DNA of 10,569 nt from an uncultured Sutterella sp. (GCA_900542195.1 UQNA01000071.1:1-10569), one strand, 5' to 3'; counted from the first letter of the stretch, positions 1-6,705 are shown. Notes: a model not told the origin generated them from the sequence alone. A program made the numbers and translations.

Positions 1-403
1 GAACAGAATTAACGATATTCAAAAGTCGGTCTTGCGCAGCGCAGCAAAAATGCTGAAACCGGGCGGACGTTTGGTTTATTCCACCTGTTCCATTTTGAAG
101 CGTGAGAATCAAGATGTAATTGAAGAGTTCCTGAAAGAGAATGAAGATTTTGAGCTGCTTGATGCTTTTGATATTCTTCAGAAGCAGGGAGTAGAAATCA
201 ATCCTTATCAGAAGGAACGCTTCGGAGAATATTTTGTGATGCTTCCGCACTTGAATAAGACTGATGGTTTCTTCGGTGCGGTACTTCAGAAGAAAAGATC
301 AGAAAAGCCAAGCAAACGTTTGACCCAAAATACTCCGGAGAATGCAGAAGCTGAAAAGCCGGTTGAGGAAAAAGCTGAAGTAACAGCAGAGCCTGCGAAG
401 TAG
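1..403 (+). CDS. rsmB: 16S rRNA (cytosine-5) methyltransferase RsmB-type, C-terminal part (5' end outside window)
   Basis: The frame is open from base 2 to the TAG at 401-403, so the gene enters from the left; the TTG at 32 is internal. The visible part is about 133 residues. It shows the end of the SAM-dependent methyltransferase domain of the RsmB/NOL1/NOP2/Sun family: an LKPGGRLVYSTCS stretch, in which the Cys of the TCS motif is the known catalytic nucleophile (motif VI), then the typical C-terminal DGFFGAVLQKK strand. RsmB methylates C967 of 16S rRNA; choosing RsmB over a paralogue such as RsmF is inference from the tail motifs. After the domain comes a Lys/Glu/Ala-rich tail of about 33 residues that looks disordered. 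A 7-bp stem-loop (420-440) and then a terminator follow. The gene converges with rpmG. Confidence 0.85.
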   Translation, partial: NRINDIQKSVLRSAAKMLKPGGRLVYSTCSILKRENQDVIEEFLKENEDFELLDAFDILQKQGVEINPYQKERFGEYFVMLPHLNKTDGFFGAVLQKKRSEKPSKRLTQNTPENAEAEKPVEEKAEVTAEPAK

Positions 404-455
404 GATAGGAAGGAAGAGCAGAGGCAGCGATTTTGCCTCTCTCTCCGGACAACAA

Positions 456-483
456 AAAACCGAAGCGGAAGCTTCGGTTTTCT
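456..483 (+). terminator. Intrinsic terminator between rsmB and rpmG, probably bidirectional
   Basis: An 11-bp perfect stem (456-466 with 471-481, core ACCGAAGC/GCTTCGGT) closes on a GGAA tetraloop. It has A residues on the left arm and T residues on the right, so it carries a U-tract on either strand. It lies between the convergent ends of rsmB (403) and rpmG (503) and can serve both. A smaller stem AGAGGCA/TGCCTCT (420-426 with 434-440) sits just before it and has no T-tract. Confidence 0.9.
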
Positions 484-502
484 GCTAAGAATCTTAGCTG
501 AA

Positions 503-670
503 TTACTTCAACTTAGTTTCTTTGTAGACCACGTGCTTGCGAGCAACAGGGTCGAATTTGCTCATTTCCATTTTGCCACTTTGATTACGTTTGTTCTTAG
601 TGGTTGTATAGAAGTGGCCGGTTCCAGCGCTGGATACCAATTTGATTTTTTCACGAATACCTTTCGCCAT
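503..670 (-). CDS. rpmG: 50S ribosomal protein L33
   Basis: A 55-residue protein reads from the ATG at 670 to TAA at 503-505. It begins MAKGIREKIKLVSSAGTGHF, then YTTTKNKR, and ends in KHVVYKETKLK; length and N-terminus match the E. coli-type L33. The protein contains no cysteine, so it is the zinc-independent form rather than the CxxC form. L33 sits in the large subunit near the E site. The start is supported by an AAGGAG ribosome binding site upstream (on the plus strand, CTCCTT at 678-683). It lies 15 nt after rpmB on the same strand, so the two should form one transcript, which ends at the terminator shared with rsmB. Confidence 0.97.
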   Translation of the reverse strand: MAKGIREKIKLVSSAGTGHFYTTTKNKRNQSGKMEMSKFDPVARKHVVYKETKLK

Positions 671-685
671 GGTGAACTCCTTAGA

Positions 686-919
686 TTAGATTTCGCCGCG
701 GGCGCGAAGGTCCGCTAAAACAGCATCAATGCCGTTCTTGTCAATTGTACGCAGGGCTGCATTGGTCACGCGCAAACGGACCCAGCGGTTTTCGCTTTCA
801 ACCCAAAAACGGCGATATTGCAAATTGGGCATGAAGCGACGCTTTGTTTTGTTGTTTGCGTGCGAAACATTGTTGCCGACCATTGGAGCTTTGCCGGTGA
901 CTTGACACACTCGTGCCAT
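686..919 (-). CDS. rpmB: 50S ribosomal protein L28
   Basis: A 77-residue basic protein starting MARVCQVTGKAPMVGNNVSH, with the family's HANNKTKRRFMPNLQ segment and a C-terminal half with RFWVESENRWVRLRV. Length matches proteobacterial L28. L28 is a large-subunit protein that binds 23S rRNA. The ATG at 919 is preceded on the minus strand by TGGAGAG at suitable spacing. It is the first gene of the rpmB-rpmG pair, with the likely promoter about 80 bases upstream in the spacer shared with ispH. Proximity of rpmB-rpmG to ispH is a familiar betaproteobacterial arrangement. Confidence 0.97.
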   Translation of the reverse strand: MARVCQVTGKAPMVGNNVSHANNKTKRRFMPNLQYRRFWVESENRWVRLRVTNAALRTIDKNGIDAVLADLRARGEI

Positions 920-1192
920 CGCTAACTCTCCAGAAATAAAATTGTTTAAAACTTACCCTCAGCAAATTCAGAAAGTGAAAAGGCTAGGGACTAAAACACA
1001 AAATTATACGTTGTTTTCTTTCACTTTGCATGACTTCAGGGAAAAATTTCTAAACTCGGGGAGTCCTCAGTCTGCCAGACTTTGGAAAGTTTCGGAAATA
1101 TCATGTTGCAAATGAAACTGTGCTGTCTTTTTTCGTAAAAAATATAAGATTCTGCCGCTCGACTAAAATCAAAGGTTCATTTGGAGAGGTTG
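920..1192. other. Divergent intergenic region between rpmB and ispH
   Basis: This 273-base spacer separates the start codons of rpmB (reverse) and ispH (forward). It holds the reverse promoter for rpmB-rpmG, a pair of inverted AAAGTGAAA sites (972-980 and 1019-1027) around that promoter, and a 13-nt palindrome AGTCTGCCAGACT (1069-1081). On the forward strand I see -10-like hexamers TATAAG (1143-1148) and TAAAAT (1164-1169), but no good -35 at the right distance, so the ispH promoter is not assigned. No small gene is convincing here. Confidence 0.6.
1003..1030 (-). promoter_or_regulatory. Probable sigma-70 promoter for rpmB-rpmG
   Basis: Read on the minus strand, a consensus -10 TATAAT lies at 1008-1003. 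The -35 region is weak: ATGCAA with a 17-bp spacer or TGCAAA with 16. Transcription would start near 996, giving a leader of about 75 nt before rpmB. The match is strong at -10 only. Confidence 0.5.
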
Positions 1193-2152
1193 ATGAAAAT
1201 AATACTAGCTCAGCCACGCGGATTTTGTGCCGGAGTAGAAAGGGCCATAGAAATTGTTGAAAGAGCACTTGAAGTCCACGGGGCTCCTATTTATGTGCGC
1301 CATGAGATCGTTCATAACAAATATGTCGTTAATGCTCTAAAGCAAAAGGGGTCGATTTTTGTCAATGAAATTGACGAAGTACCCGATGGTTCCGTTTTGA
1401 TTTTTTCTGCCCACGGAGTTCCAAAAAAAGTAGCGGAAAAGGCAGCTTCCCGAGATTTAGTTATCTACGATGCCACTTGTCCCTTAGTAAGAAAGGTTCA
1501 TGCAGAAGTCTCAAAAATGCATAAAGCCGGTTATGAAATCATCATGATCGGCCACGTCGGCCATCCGGAAGTGGAAGGAACCGTCGGTCAGGTTGATCAG
1601 CATGTCGAAGTAGTAGAGTCAGCCGAACAAGTCGAAAACCTTCAGCTCAAGAATCCTGAGAAAGTTGCCTATGTCAGTCAGACAACTATTTCCTGCGACG
1701 ATTCTAAAGTAGTCATTAATGCCTTGAAGAGGAAATATCCGAGGGTACTAGAGCCCAAGAAAGCGGATATTTGCTATGCCACTCAGAACCGTCAAGATGC
1801 CGTAAAAGAACTGGCTAAGCGTTCTGATCTGATTTTAGTTGTAGGAAGCAAAACAAGTTCGAACTCCAATCGTTTGCGTGAAGTAGCAGAAGGGGTCGGC
1901 ACCAAGGCTTATTTGCTTGATGACGCTTCTGAGATCGATCCGATTTGGCTTAAAGGTGTAAAAAGCATCGGAATTACTGCCGGTGCCAGTGCCCCTGAGA
2001 TTTTGGTCGAAGAGATTATTGAAAGACTCAAAGAATTTGAACCTTGTGAAGTAATCGCAATGGAAGGCGTAGAGGAAAACGTAGAGTTCCCGCTTCCCAA
2101 AGGCCTATGGAAGAAAGATCTTGAGGAAGCAAAATCTCAAAATAAGGTGTAA
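1193..2152 (+). CDS. ispH: 4-hydroxy-3-methylbut-2-enyl diphosphate reductase
   Basis: IspH (LytB) is the last enzyme of the MEP pathway. It reduces HMBPP to IPP and DMAPP with an iron-sulfur cluster. The protein is 319 residues, against 316 in E. coli. The three cluster cysteines are at Cys12 (PRGFCAGV), Cys96 (YDATCPLV) and Cys194 (DICYATQNRQ). The active-site His41, His74, His124 and Glu126 fall at the E. coli numbers (VGHPEVEGT around 122-130). SSNSNRL and GITAGASAPE are present near the C-terminus. I chose ATG 1193 because GGAGAGG (1183-1189) sits just before it and the protein then begins MKIILAQPRGFCAGV as in the family. A TTG at 1181 would place the ribosome binding site inside the gene. 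The next gene follows after 70 nt and may be cotranscribed. Confidence 0.97.
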   Translation: MKIILAQPRGFCAGVERAIEIVERALEVHGAPIYVRHEIVHNKYVVNALKQKGSIFVNEIDEVPDGSVLIFSAHGVPKKVAEKAASRDLVIYDATCPLVRKVHAEVSKMHKAGYEIIMIGHVGHPEVEGTVGQVDQHVEVVESAEQVENLQLKNPEKVAYVSQTTISCDDSKVVINALKRKYPRVLEPKKADICYATQNRQDAVKELAKRSDLILVVGSKTSSNSNRLREVAEGVGTKAYLLDDASEIDPIWLKGVKSIGITAGASAPEILVEEIIERLKEFEPCEVIAMEGVEENVEFPLPKGLWKKDLEEAKSQNKV

Positions 2153-2222
2153 TTTGGCGTAAAAGAAGCGAAAAGGGATAACTTCACGGTTCAAAAAACA
2201 TTCTCGAAATCAAGAGTTCAAC

Positions 2223-2714
2223 ATGACTAAAAAGAAAACAGTATCTGAGACTCCTGCTACGGCTTGGCTTAAAGCAAAGAAAGTTCCTTACGAAGAAGGT
2301 ATTTACGAATACGTCGAACATGGCGGTACTAGCCAAGCGGCACAATGTTTCGGAGTAGATGAGCATAATGTCGTCAAGACCTTAATCATGCAGGATGAAC
2401 ACGAAAAGCCGTTAGTCGTTTTGATGCACGGAGACTGTGAAGTCTCGACAAAGAACCTAGCCCGAGAAATCGGTAAAAAGCACATTCAGCCCTGCAAACC
2501 GGAAGTTGCCCAAAGAAATTCGGGCTATCAGGTCGGAGGAACCTCTCCCTTCGGAACGAAAAAGAATATGCCAATCTATGTAGAGGAAAGCATTCTCAGC
2601 TTGCCCTTCATTTACATCAACGGCGGCAGAAGAGGATTCAACGTCAAACTCGATCCGAAGATTTTGGTGGATGCTTTAGGCGCAACTCCGGTCAATTGCG
2701 CCAATCCGAAGTAA
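2223..2714 (+). CDS. ybaK: YbaK/EbsC-family aminoacyl-tRNA deacylase (probable Cys-tRNA(Pro) deacylase)
   Basis: A 163-residue single-domain protein of the YbaK/ProX fold, whose members hydrolyse mischarged aminoacyl-tRNA; E. coli YbaK clears Cys-tRNA(Pro). Evidence is the VVKTLIM stretch with Lys52, corresponding to the essential Lys46 of E. coli YbaK, the segment VAQRNSGYQVGGTSPFGTKK (residues 95-114) that forms the substrate pocket, and YINGGRRGFNVKL (131-143). Length is close to the E. coli protein (159). The exact substrate is inferred; other family members act on other tRNAs. The start ATG has only a weak AGAG upstream. The gene follows ispH by 70 nt. Its stop is immediately adjacent to the tsaD stop on the other strand, with no base between them. 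Confidence 0.87.
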   Translation: MTKKKTVSETPATAWLKAKKVPYEEGIYEYVEHGGTSQAAQCFGVDEHNVVKTLIMQDEHEKPLVVLMHGDCEVSTKNLAREIGKKHIQPCKPEVAQRNSGYQVGGTSPFGTKKNMPIYVEESILSLPFIYINGGRRGFNVKLDPKILVDALGATPVNCANPK

Positions 2715-3731
2715 TCATTGGAAACCTTCAAGCTGCCACTTCGGTTTAATTGAGAAGCCCTCCTTCGGGAGGGTTTTGATATTTTGAAGATGGCTTGCTG
2801 CTGCAGCGGCAATCATGGCGCCGTTATCCGTGCATAAAGCCAGAGGAGGGAAATAGACTTTAACGCCGATTTTCTTACAGGCTTTAATTAATCCTTCGCG
2901 CAGTTGTTTGTTTGCACTGACGCCACCCGCAACGACTAAAGACTTATAGCCGGTTTTCTTAAGAGCTTTAACGGTTTTTTTGACGAGAACTTCTGTGACG
3001 GAATCTACAAAGGCTCTGGCAAGGTCATTTTTAAAGGACTGGGCCGACGGATCTTCAGCCAATCTGATGGTATTCATCACTGCAGTTTTTAGGCCGGAAA
3101 AACTGAAATCAAGGTTGTCGGCATGGAGCAGGGGGCGCGGAAGGTTAATAGCACCCGGAGTCCCTTGTTCCGCAAATCGTGACACGGCAGGGCCTCCCGG
3201 ATAGCATTCTCCAAGCGCCTGAGCGGTTTTGTCGAATGCCTCTCCCACGGCATCATCTAATGTCTCGCCAAGGAGTTCATATTTACCGGGAGATGCAACC
3301 TTCATAATTTGGGTGTGCCCTCCTGAGACAAGCAGAGCAATAAACGGGAATTTAAGGTCTTCTCCGGCAAGCAGACAGGAATAAAGATGCCCTTCCATAT
3401 GATGGACGCCGATGACGGGAATGTTTAACGCCAATCCGATAGCGTAGCCTACGGAGGTTCCTACCAAAAGAGCGCCGGCAAGTCCCGGTCCTTCGGTTAC
3501 CGCGACTGCGTCAATATTTTTTTTGGAGATATTTGCTTCGGAAAGAACTTGATCAAGCAGAGGAATGATCCGTCTGATATGGTCACGGCTGGCAAGTTCG
3601 GGAACGACGCCTCCGTAGAGTTTGTGCATATCAATTTGTGAGTGAAGAGCTGCGCCGAGCAGTCCTTTTTCGGAATCATAAAGCGCGACCCCGGTTTCAT
3701 CACAGCTGGATTCAATTCCTAAAATAATCAT
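2715..3731 (-). CDS. tsaD: tRNA N6-adenosine threonylcarbamoyltransferase TsaD
   Basis: TsaD (YgjD/Gcp, Kae1 family) transfers the threonylcarbamoyl group to A37 of ANN-decoding tRNAs, acting with TsaB, TsaE and TsaC in the cytoplasm. The 338-residue length matches E. coli (337). Visible motifs in order are GIESSCDETGVALYD (5-19), VTEGPGLAGALLVG (78-91), metal-site HHMEGH (110-115), LLVSGGHTQIM (133-143), DDAVGEAFDKTAQALG (159-174), FSGLKTAV (211-218), VAGGVSANKQLRE (267-279) and TDNGAM (301-306). The ATG at 3731 has AAGG upstream at about 8 nt. The divergent tsaD/rpsU pairing is also found in E. coli. The 3' end of the reading frame contains a terminator hairpin serving the opposite strand. 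Confidence 0.97.
   Translation of the reverse strand: MIILGIESSCDETGVALYDSEKGLLGAALHSQIDMHKLYGGVVPELASRDHIRRIIPLLDQVLSEANISKKNIDAVAVTEGPGLAGALLVGTSVGYAIGLALNIPVIGVHHMEGHLYSCLLAGEDLKFPFIALLVSGGHTQIMKVASPGKYELLGETLDDAVGEAFDKTAQALGECYPGGPAVSRFAEQGTPGAINLPRPLLHADNLDFSFSGLKTAVMNTIRLAEDPSAQSFKNDLARAFVDSVTEVLVKKTVKALKKTGYKSLVVAGGVSANKQLREGLIKACKKIGVKVYFPPLALCTDNGAMIAAAAASHLQNIKTLPKEGFSIKPKWQLEGFQ
2758..2777 (+). terminator. Intrinsic terminator for ispH-ybaK, inside the tsaD 3' coding end
   Basis: On the plus strand, CCCTCC (2758-2763), a TTCG tetraloop and GGAGGG (2768-2773) form a very stable hairpin followed by TTTT and then GATATTTT. It begins 44 bases after the ybaK stop. The same bases, read on the minus strand, encode TsaD residues LPKEGF (321-326). 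On the minus strand the hairpin is followed by CTTCTCAATT, not a U-tract, so it should act in one direction only. Confidence 0.85.
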
Positions 3732-3978
3732 GTTTTTGCCTTATAAGAAGAGAATCAATTCTAATCTCCTAAAAAAGTCCAAGGAGCAGAATGTTCTCAA
3801 AAGGTGATTTTCTTCTTCGTTACATAAAAAATACATATTCTCAAAAGAATCAAAGGAAAAAATTCTGAATTTGGATTACAATTGCAAACTTTCGAGTCAT
3901 ATAGAAGTTAGTTTGAATCTCTATAGTTGACTCAAACAAGTACACTTTTTAGTTAATTAATTTTAGTTTAGGTGCTAG
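3732..3978. other. Divergent intergenic region between tsaD and rpsU
   Basis: This AT-rich 247-base spacer must carry promoters for both tsaD (reverse) and the rpsU operon (forward). Several hexamers resemble -10 or -35 elements, but few pairs have proper spacing. The forward candidate is listed separately. On the reverse strand a TTGATT with T-rich bases about 17 further on (3810-3860) is possible but weak. I see no RNA gene and no credible small protein gene. Confidence 0.5.
3927..3955 (+). promoter_or_regulatory. Candidate promoter for the rpsU operon
   Basis: TTGACT (3927-3932) is a good -35, and 17 bp later lies TAGTTA (3950-3955), a poor -10. Other -10-like hexamers nearby (TATAGT 3922-3927, TACAAT 3877-3882) lack partners. 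The assignment is tentative. Confidence 0.3.
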
Positions 3979-4191
3979 ATGCCCACTATTCGCGTTAAAG
4001 AAAACGAACCGTTTGAAGTTGCCCTCCGCCGCTTCAAGCGCACTATTGAAAAGAGCGGCTTGCTCACAGAGCTCCGCGCCCGTGAGTTTTATGAAAAGCC
4101 AACTGCAGAACGCAAGCGCAAAAAAGCCGCTGCTATCAAGCGTCACTACAAGCGTCTCCGCAGCATGATGCTTCCTAAGAAGCTTTACTAA
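3979..4191 (+). CDS. rpsU: 30S ribosomal protein S21
   Basis: A 70-residue, strongly basic protein: MPTIRVKENEPFEVALRRFK at the N-terminus, EKPTAERKRKKAAAIKRHYK in the middle and LRSMMLPKKLY at the end. This is the standard S21 pattern of proteobacteria. S21 binds the 30S platform near the anti-Shine-Dalgarno end of 16S rRNA and helps initiation. AGGTG precedes the ATG at a usable distance. It is the first gene of the rpsU-yqeY-dnaG-rpoD cluster and is divergent from tsaD. Confidence 0.98.
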   Translation: MPTIRVKENEPFEVALRRFKRTIEKSGLLTELRAREFYEKPTAERKRKKAAAIKRHYKRLRSMMLPKKLY

Positions 4192-4211
4192 TCTTTTTTC
4201 GCAGATCTACG

Positions 4212-4658
4212 ATGAGTTTAAAAGATCAAATTACAGCTGATATGAAAGCTGCTATGCGTGCTCATGAAGCAGCACGTCTTAGTACGATCCGTCTTCTGAT
4301 GGCTGCTATTAAGCAGAAAGAAGTTGACGAACGCATCGTTGCTGATGATGCAGCTATCCAACAAATTATCGCTAAACTTATCAAACAAAGACGTGATTCT
4401 GTTGAGCAATACAGAGCCGGCGGCAGAGATGATTTGGCAGATAAGGAAGCCTTTGAGATTGAAGTTCTAAGTGCTTATCTTCCTAAACAGATGAGTGAAG
4501 AAGAAATCGCAGCTGTTGTAGATGAAGTACTCAAAGAAAACGGACTCAGCGGTATGGCTGCTATGGGAAAGGCAATTGGCTTAATTAAACCTAAAGTAGC
4601 TGGAAAAGCTGATATGGGTAAAGTAAGCGCTTTAGTCAAAGCGAAATTAGCTCAGTAG
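4212..4658 (+). CDS. yqeY: GatB/YqeY domain-containing protein
   Basis: A 148-residue, mostly helical protein of the YqeY family, which is related to the C-terminal tail domain of GatB, a subunit of the tRNA-dependent amidotransferase. Typical motifs are MSLKDQITADMKAAMR at the start, LSTIRLLMAAIKQKEVD (24-40), IKQRRDSVEQYRAGGRDDLA (57-76), EIEVLSAYLPKQMSEEEI (82-99) and a C-terminal MGKAIGLIKPKVAGKADMGKV. The family's molecular role is not settled; tRNA binding is assumed from the GatB relationship. It begins 20 nt after rpsU, and its ATG is preceded by a pyrimidine run (TCTTTTTTC) rather than a Shine-Dalgarno sequence. Position between rpsU and dnaG is typical of betaproteobacteria and several other phyla. 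Confidence 0.95.
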   Translation: MSLKDQITADMKAAMRAHEAARLSTIRLLMAAIKQKEVDERIVADDAAIQQIIAKLIKQRRDSVEQYRAGGRDDLADKEAFEIEVLSAYLPKQMSEEEIAAVVDEVLKENGLSGMAAMGKAIGLIKPKVAGKADMGKVSALVKAKLAQ

Positions 4659-4678
4659 TTTCTTTCTTACACCTATAC

Positions 4679-4714
4679 AAGCCTCGTTGGGTAACGCCTT
4701 CGAGGCTTTTCTTT
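4679..4714 (+). terminator. Intrinsic (possibly leaky) terminator between yqeY and dnaG
   Basis: AAGCCTCG (4679-4686) pairs perfectly with CGAGGCTT (4701-4708) around a 14-nt loop, followed by a T-rich tract TTTTCTTT (4707-4714). It starts 20 bases after the yqeY stop, and the dnaG start codon follows the T-tract by only 13 bases. No separate dnaG promoter is obvious, so some read-through must occur, as with the known terminator before dnaG in the E. coli rpsU-dnaG-rpoD operon. Confidence 0.8.
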
Positions 4715-4727
4715 CAGAGGACCCACC

Positions 4728-6653
4728 GTGTTCATTGCTCAATCGTTTATAAAAGATTTGCTTGAAAGAGTAGATATCTTTGATACGATTAATCGCCGAA
4801 TTACTCTCAAAGTAAAAGGCGAGAACGGATGGGCATGCTGTCCTTTTCATAACGAAAAAACCTCCAGCTTTTCCGTCAGCAGGCAGAAACAGTTCTATCA
4901 CTGCTTCGGATGCGGAGAACACGGGAATGCCATTTCATTCCTGATGAAATACGAGGGCTTGGACTTTACCTCGGCCGTTGAGAAACTTGCTCAAGAAAAC
5001 GGTTTGCAAGTCCGCTATGAAGGTAATCCGGTAAAGAGAAATCCGGAAGCACCTCGCTTAGTGGATCTCATGGGTAAAGCCCAAGAGTATTATCGCTCGA
5101 AGCTTCAAACCAACCCATCAGCTCTTAAATACATAACTGACCGCGGATTGACGACGGAAACTATTGAAAAATTCGGAATTGGATTTGCTCCTGACAACTG
5201 GCGCAATCTTTCGGAAATCTTTGATTCGGCCAATACCAAGTATTTAATCGAAGCTGGTCTGCAAAGAGAAGGGAAGAACGGCAACGAACCGTATGATTTT
5301 TTCCGTAACCGGCTGATGTTTCCGATCCGCAATGTGCGCGGCCAAGTTATTGCTTTCAGTGCCCGTACCATGACGGGCGAAGAGCCGAAATACATCAATA
5401 CCGGCGAGACTCCGATTTTTAAAAAAGGAAGTGAAGTCTTTGGTCTGTACGAGGCTCAGCGCTTTATTCGAGAAAAGAATCGTGCAATTGTGGTTGAAGG
5501 CCAAATGGATGTCATTCAACTTTCTCAGGCGGGGTTTAAAGAGGCTTGTGCCCCGCTTGGAACGGCTATTCGCTCGGAGCATGTCGAAAGGCTGCTGAAG
5601 GTCACGGATCATGTTATTTTTTCTTTCGATGGCGATAATGCCGGAAGAAAGGCTGCCCGAAGAGCGATGGAACTAACCTTGCCTTTACTTAAAGAAGCGC
5701 AGAAAGCGTCCTTTCTGTTTCTTCCCGAAGGAGAGGATCCGGACAGCTATGTCAAGAATTATGGAGCCCCTGAATTTGAGAAATTGCTTTCTCAGGCCCA
5801 GCCGTTATCATCGTATTTAATTGATAACCTCTCCGAGGGGCTTGATCTGAAAGTCCCGGAGGATAAGAGCGAGTTTTTGTCAGCGGCTGCGCCCCTGGTT
5901 CGTTCGATATCTAATTCTTTGTACCGCAGTGCGGTATTAAGCAATATCGCTAAGGCTGCCGGAGTCAATGATGTAAGAGTTCTTGCAGCACAGCTGGGAG
6001 TTTCTTTGCCTGCGGCAGCTTCGGCTCCGGACAGAAGGTTTCGAGGCGGTTTCCAGCCGTGGATTCCTCAAAATGCAGCCCACTCGAACTACGGATTTCA
6101 AAAAAGAAGAGTAGCGCCGGAAAAGAACCGTCTTCTGAGAACGGTTCTGAGAAATTTTGTGCTCTTCCCTCAGCTGGCTGTGCTTTATGAAAAAGCAGCG
6201 ACAGAATTGTTTTCTACTATAGAAAACGAGACGGCTCAAACCATTCTTAGTCTCATAGCGATCATTTTCAAAGAAAGCGAAGACGGCTATTCAATTCAAA
6301 ACTCTTTGATTTCCATCCCGGATCCCTTATCTCCTCAATTTGAAGAGACGGTCGAAGCCGCAAGATCTCTGATCTTGACGATTGTTTCGTTGGAAGAAGG
6401 CAAAGAGCTGATTCAAGAAGAACTAATCCGCGGAAGAGATTTGGGCACCAATTATTTTGCGGCGGAAAAAGAGACTCAAACCATATTCTTTAAATTTGAG
6501 TTAGAGCACATAGAGGAAGAAAAGAAGAACTTGCTCTCGGGTGAATTGACGGAAGAGGATAAGGATCTTTTGAGGGTTTATCAAAACAAAGCCAAGCTTC
6601 TAAAAGCGCAAATCCAAGATTTAACGAAAAAGATCAGCAAGGATTTGCAATAG
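4728..6653 (+). CDS. dnaG: DNA primase DnaG
   Basis: DnaG makes RNA primers at the replication fork. The 641-residue protein has an N-terminal CHC2 zinc-binding domain with ligands Cys38, His41, Cys59 and Cys62 (CCPFHNEKTSSFSV...FYHCFGCGEHG). The catalytic core includes RNRLMFPIRNVRGQVIAFSAR (193-213). The TOPRIM domain runs from about 252 to 335, with the Glu of VVEGQMD (Glu257) and Asp301/Asp303 of FDGDNAGR as metal ligands, plus FLPEGEDPDSYV. The C-terminal part (about 450-641) is the poorly conserved helicase-binding region and ends in a charged helical stretch. The start is GTG at 4728, supported by AGAGGA 7 nt upstream and by alignment of QSFIKDLLERVDI with other primases. It is somewhat longer than E. 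coli DnaG (581). Confidence 0.97.
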   Translation: MFIAQSFIKDLLERVDIFDTINRRITLKVKGENGWACCPFHNEKTSSFSVSRQKQFYHCFGCGEHGNAISFLMKYEGLDFTSAVEKLAQENGLQVRYEGNPVKRNPEAPRLVDLMGKAQEYYRSKLQTNPSALKYITDRGLTTETIEKFGIGFAPDNWRNLSEIFDSANTKYLIEAGLQREGKNGNEPYDFFRNRLMFPIRNVRGQVIAFSARTMTGEEPKYINTGETPIFKKGSEVFGLYEAQRFIREKNRAIVVEGQMDVIQLSQAGFKEACAPLGTAIRSEHVERLLKVTDHVIFSFDGDNAGRKAARRAMELTLPLLKEAQKASFLFLPEGEDPDSYVKNYGAPEFEKLLSQAQPLSSYLIDNLSEGLDLKVPEDKSEFLSAAAPLVRSISNSLYRSAVLSNIAKAAGVNDVRVLAAQLGVSLPAAASAPDRRFRGGFQPWIPQNAAHSNYGFQKRRVAPEKNRLLRTVLRNFVLFPQLAVLYEKAATELFSTIENETAQTILSLIAIIFKESEDGYSIQNSLISIPDPLSPQFEETVEAARSLILTIVSLEEGKELIQEELIRGRDLGTNYFAAEKETQTIFFKFELEHIEEEKKNLLSGELTEEDKDLLRVYQNKAKLLKAQIQDLTKKISKDLQ

Positions 6654-6688
6654 CAGAAATATTTTGTTACTAAAAAAATTCTTGCTTG

Positions 6689-6697
6689 TGATATAAT
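6689..6697 (+). promoter_or_regulatory. Extended -10 promoter for rpoD
   Basis: TGATATAAT contains a perfect TATAAT (6692-6697) with the TGn extension directly upstream. No good -35 hexamer is present 16-18 bp away (nearest resemblance TTGTTA at 6664-6669, too far), which fits an extended -10 promoter. Transcription should start near 6704, about 220 nt before rpoD and 50 nt after dnaG. Confidence 0.7.
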
Positions 6698-6705
6698 TAG
6701 AAGTT

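Noticed and set aside
533..718. Forward open frame across rpmG and the rpmB end
   Set aside because: It is antisense to two clear ribosomal protein genes and has no supporting start signal or family.
1181..1192. Upstream TTG start for ispH adding four residues
   Set aside because: It would place the GGAGAGG ribosome binding site inside the coding sequence; the ATG at 1193 gives the family's normal N-terminus.
2679..2702. GGCGCAA...TTGCGCC stem near the end of ybaK as a terminator for tsaD
   Set aside because: No T-tract follows on either strand and the loop is 10 nt; it lies in ybaK coding sequence and may be incidental.
2706..2744. CCGAAGT...ACTTCGG stem spanning both stop codons
   Set aside because: The loop is 25 nt and the T-tract is short (TTTAATT); the hairpin at 2758-2777 is far stronger.
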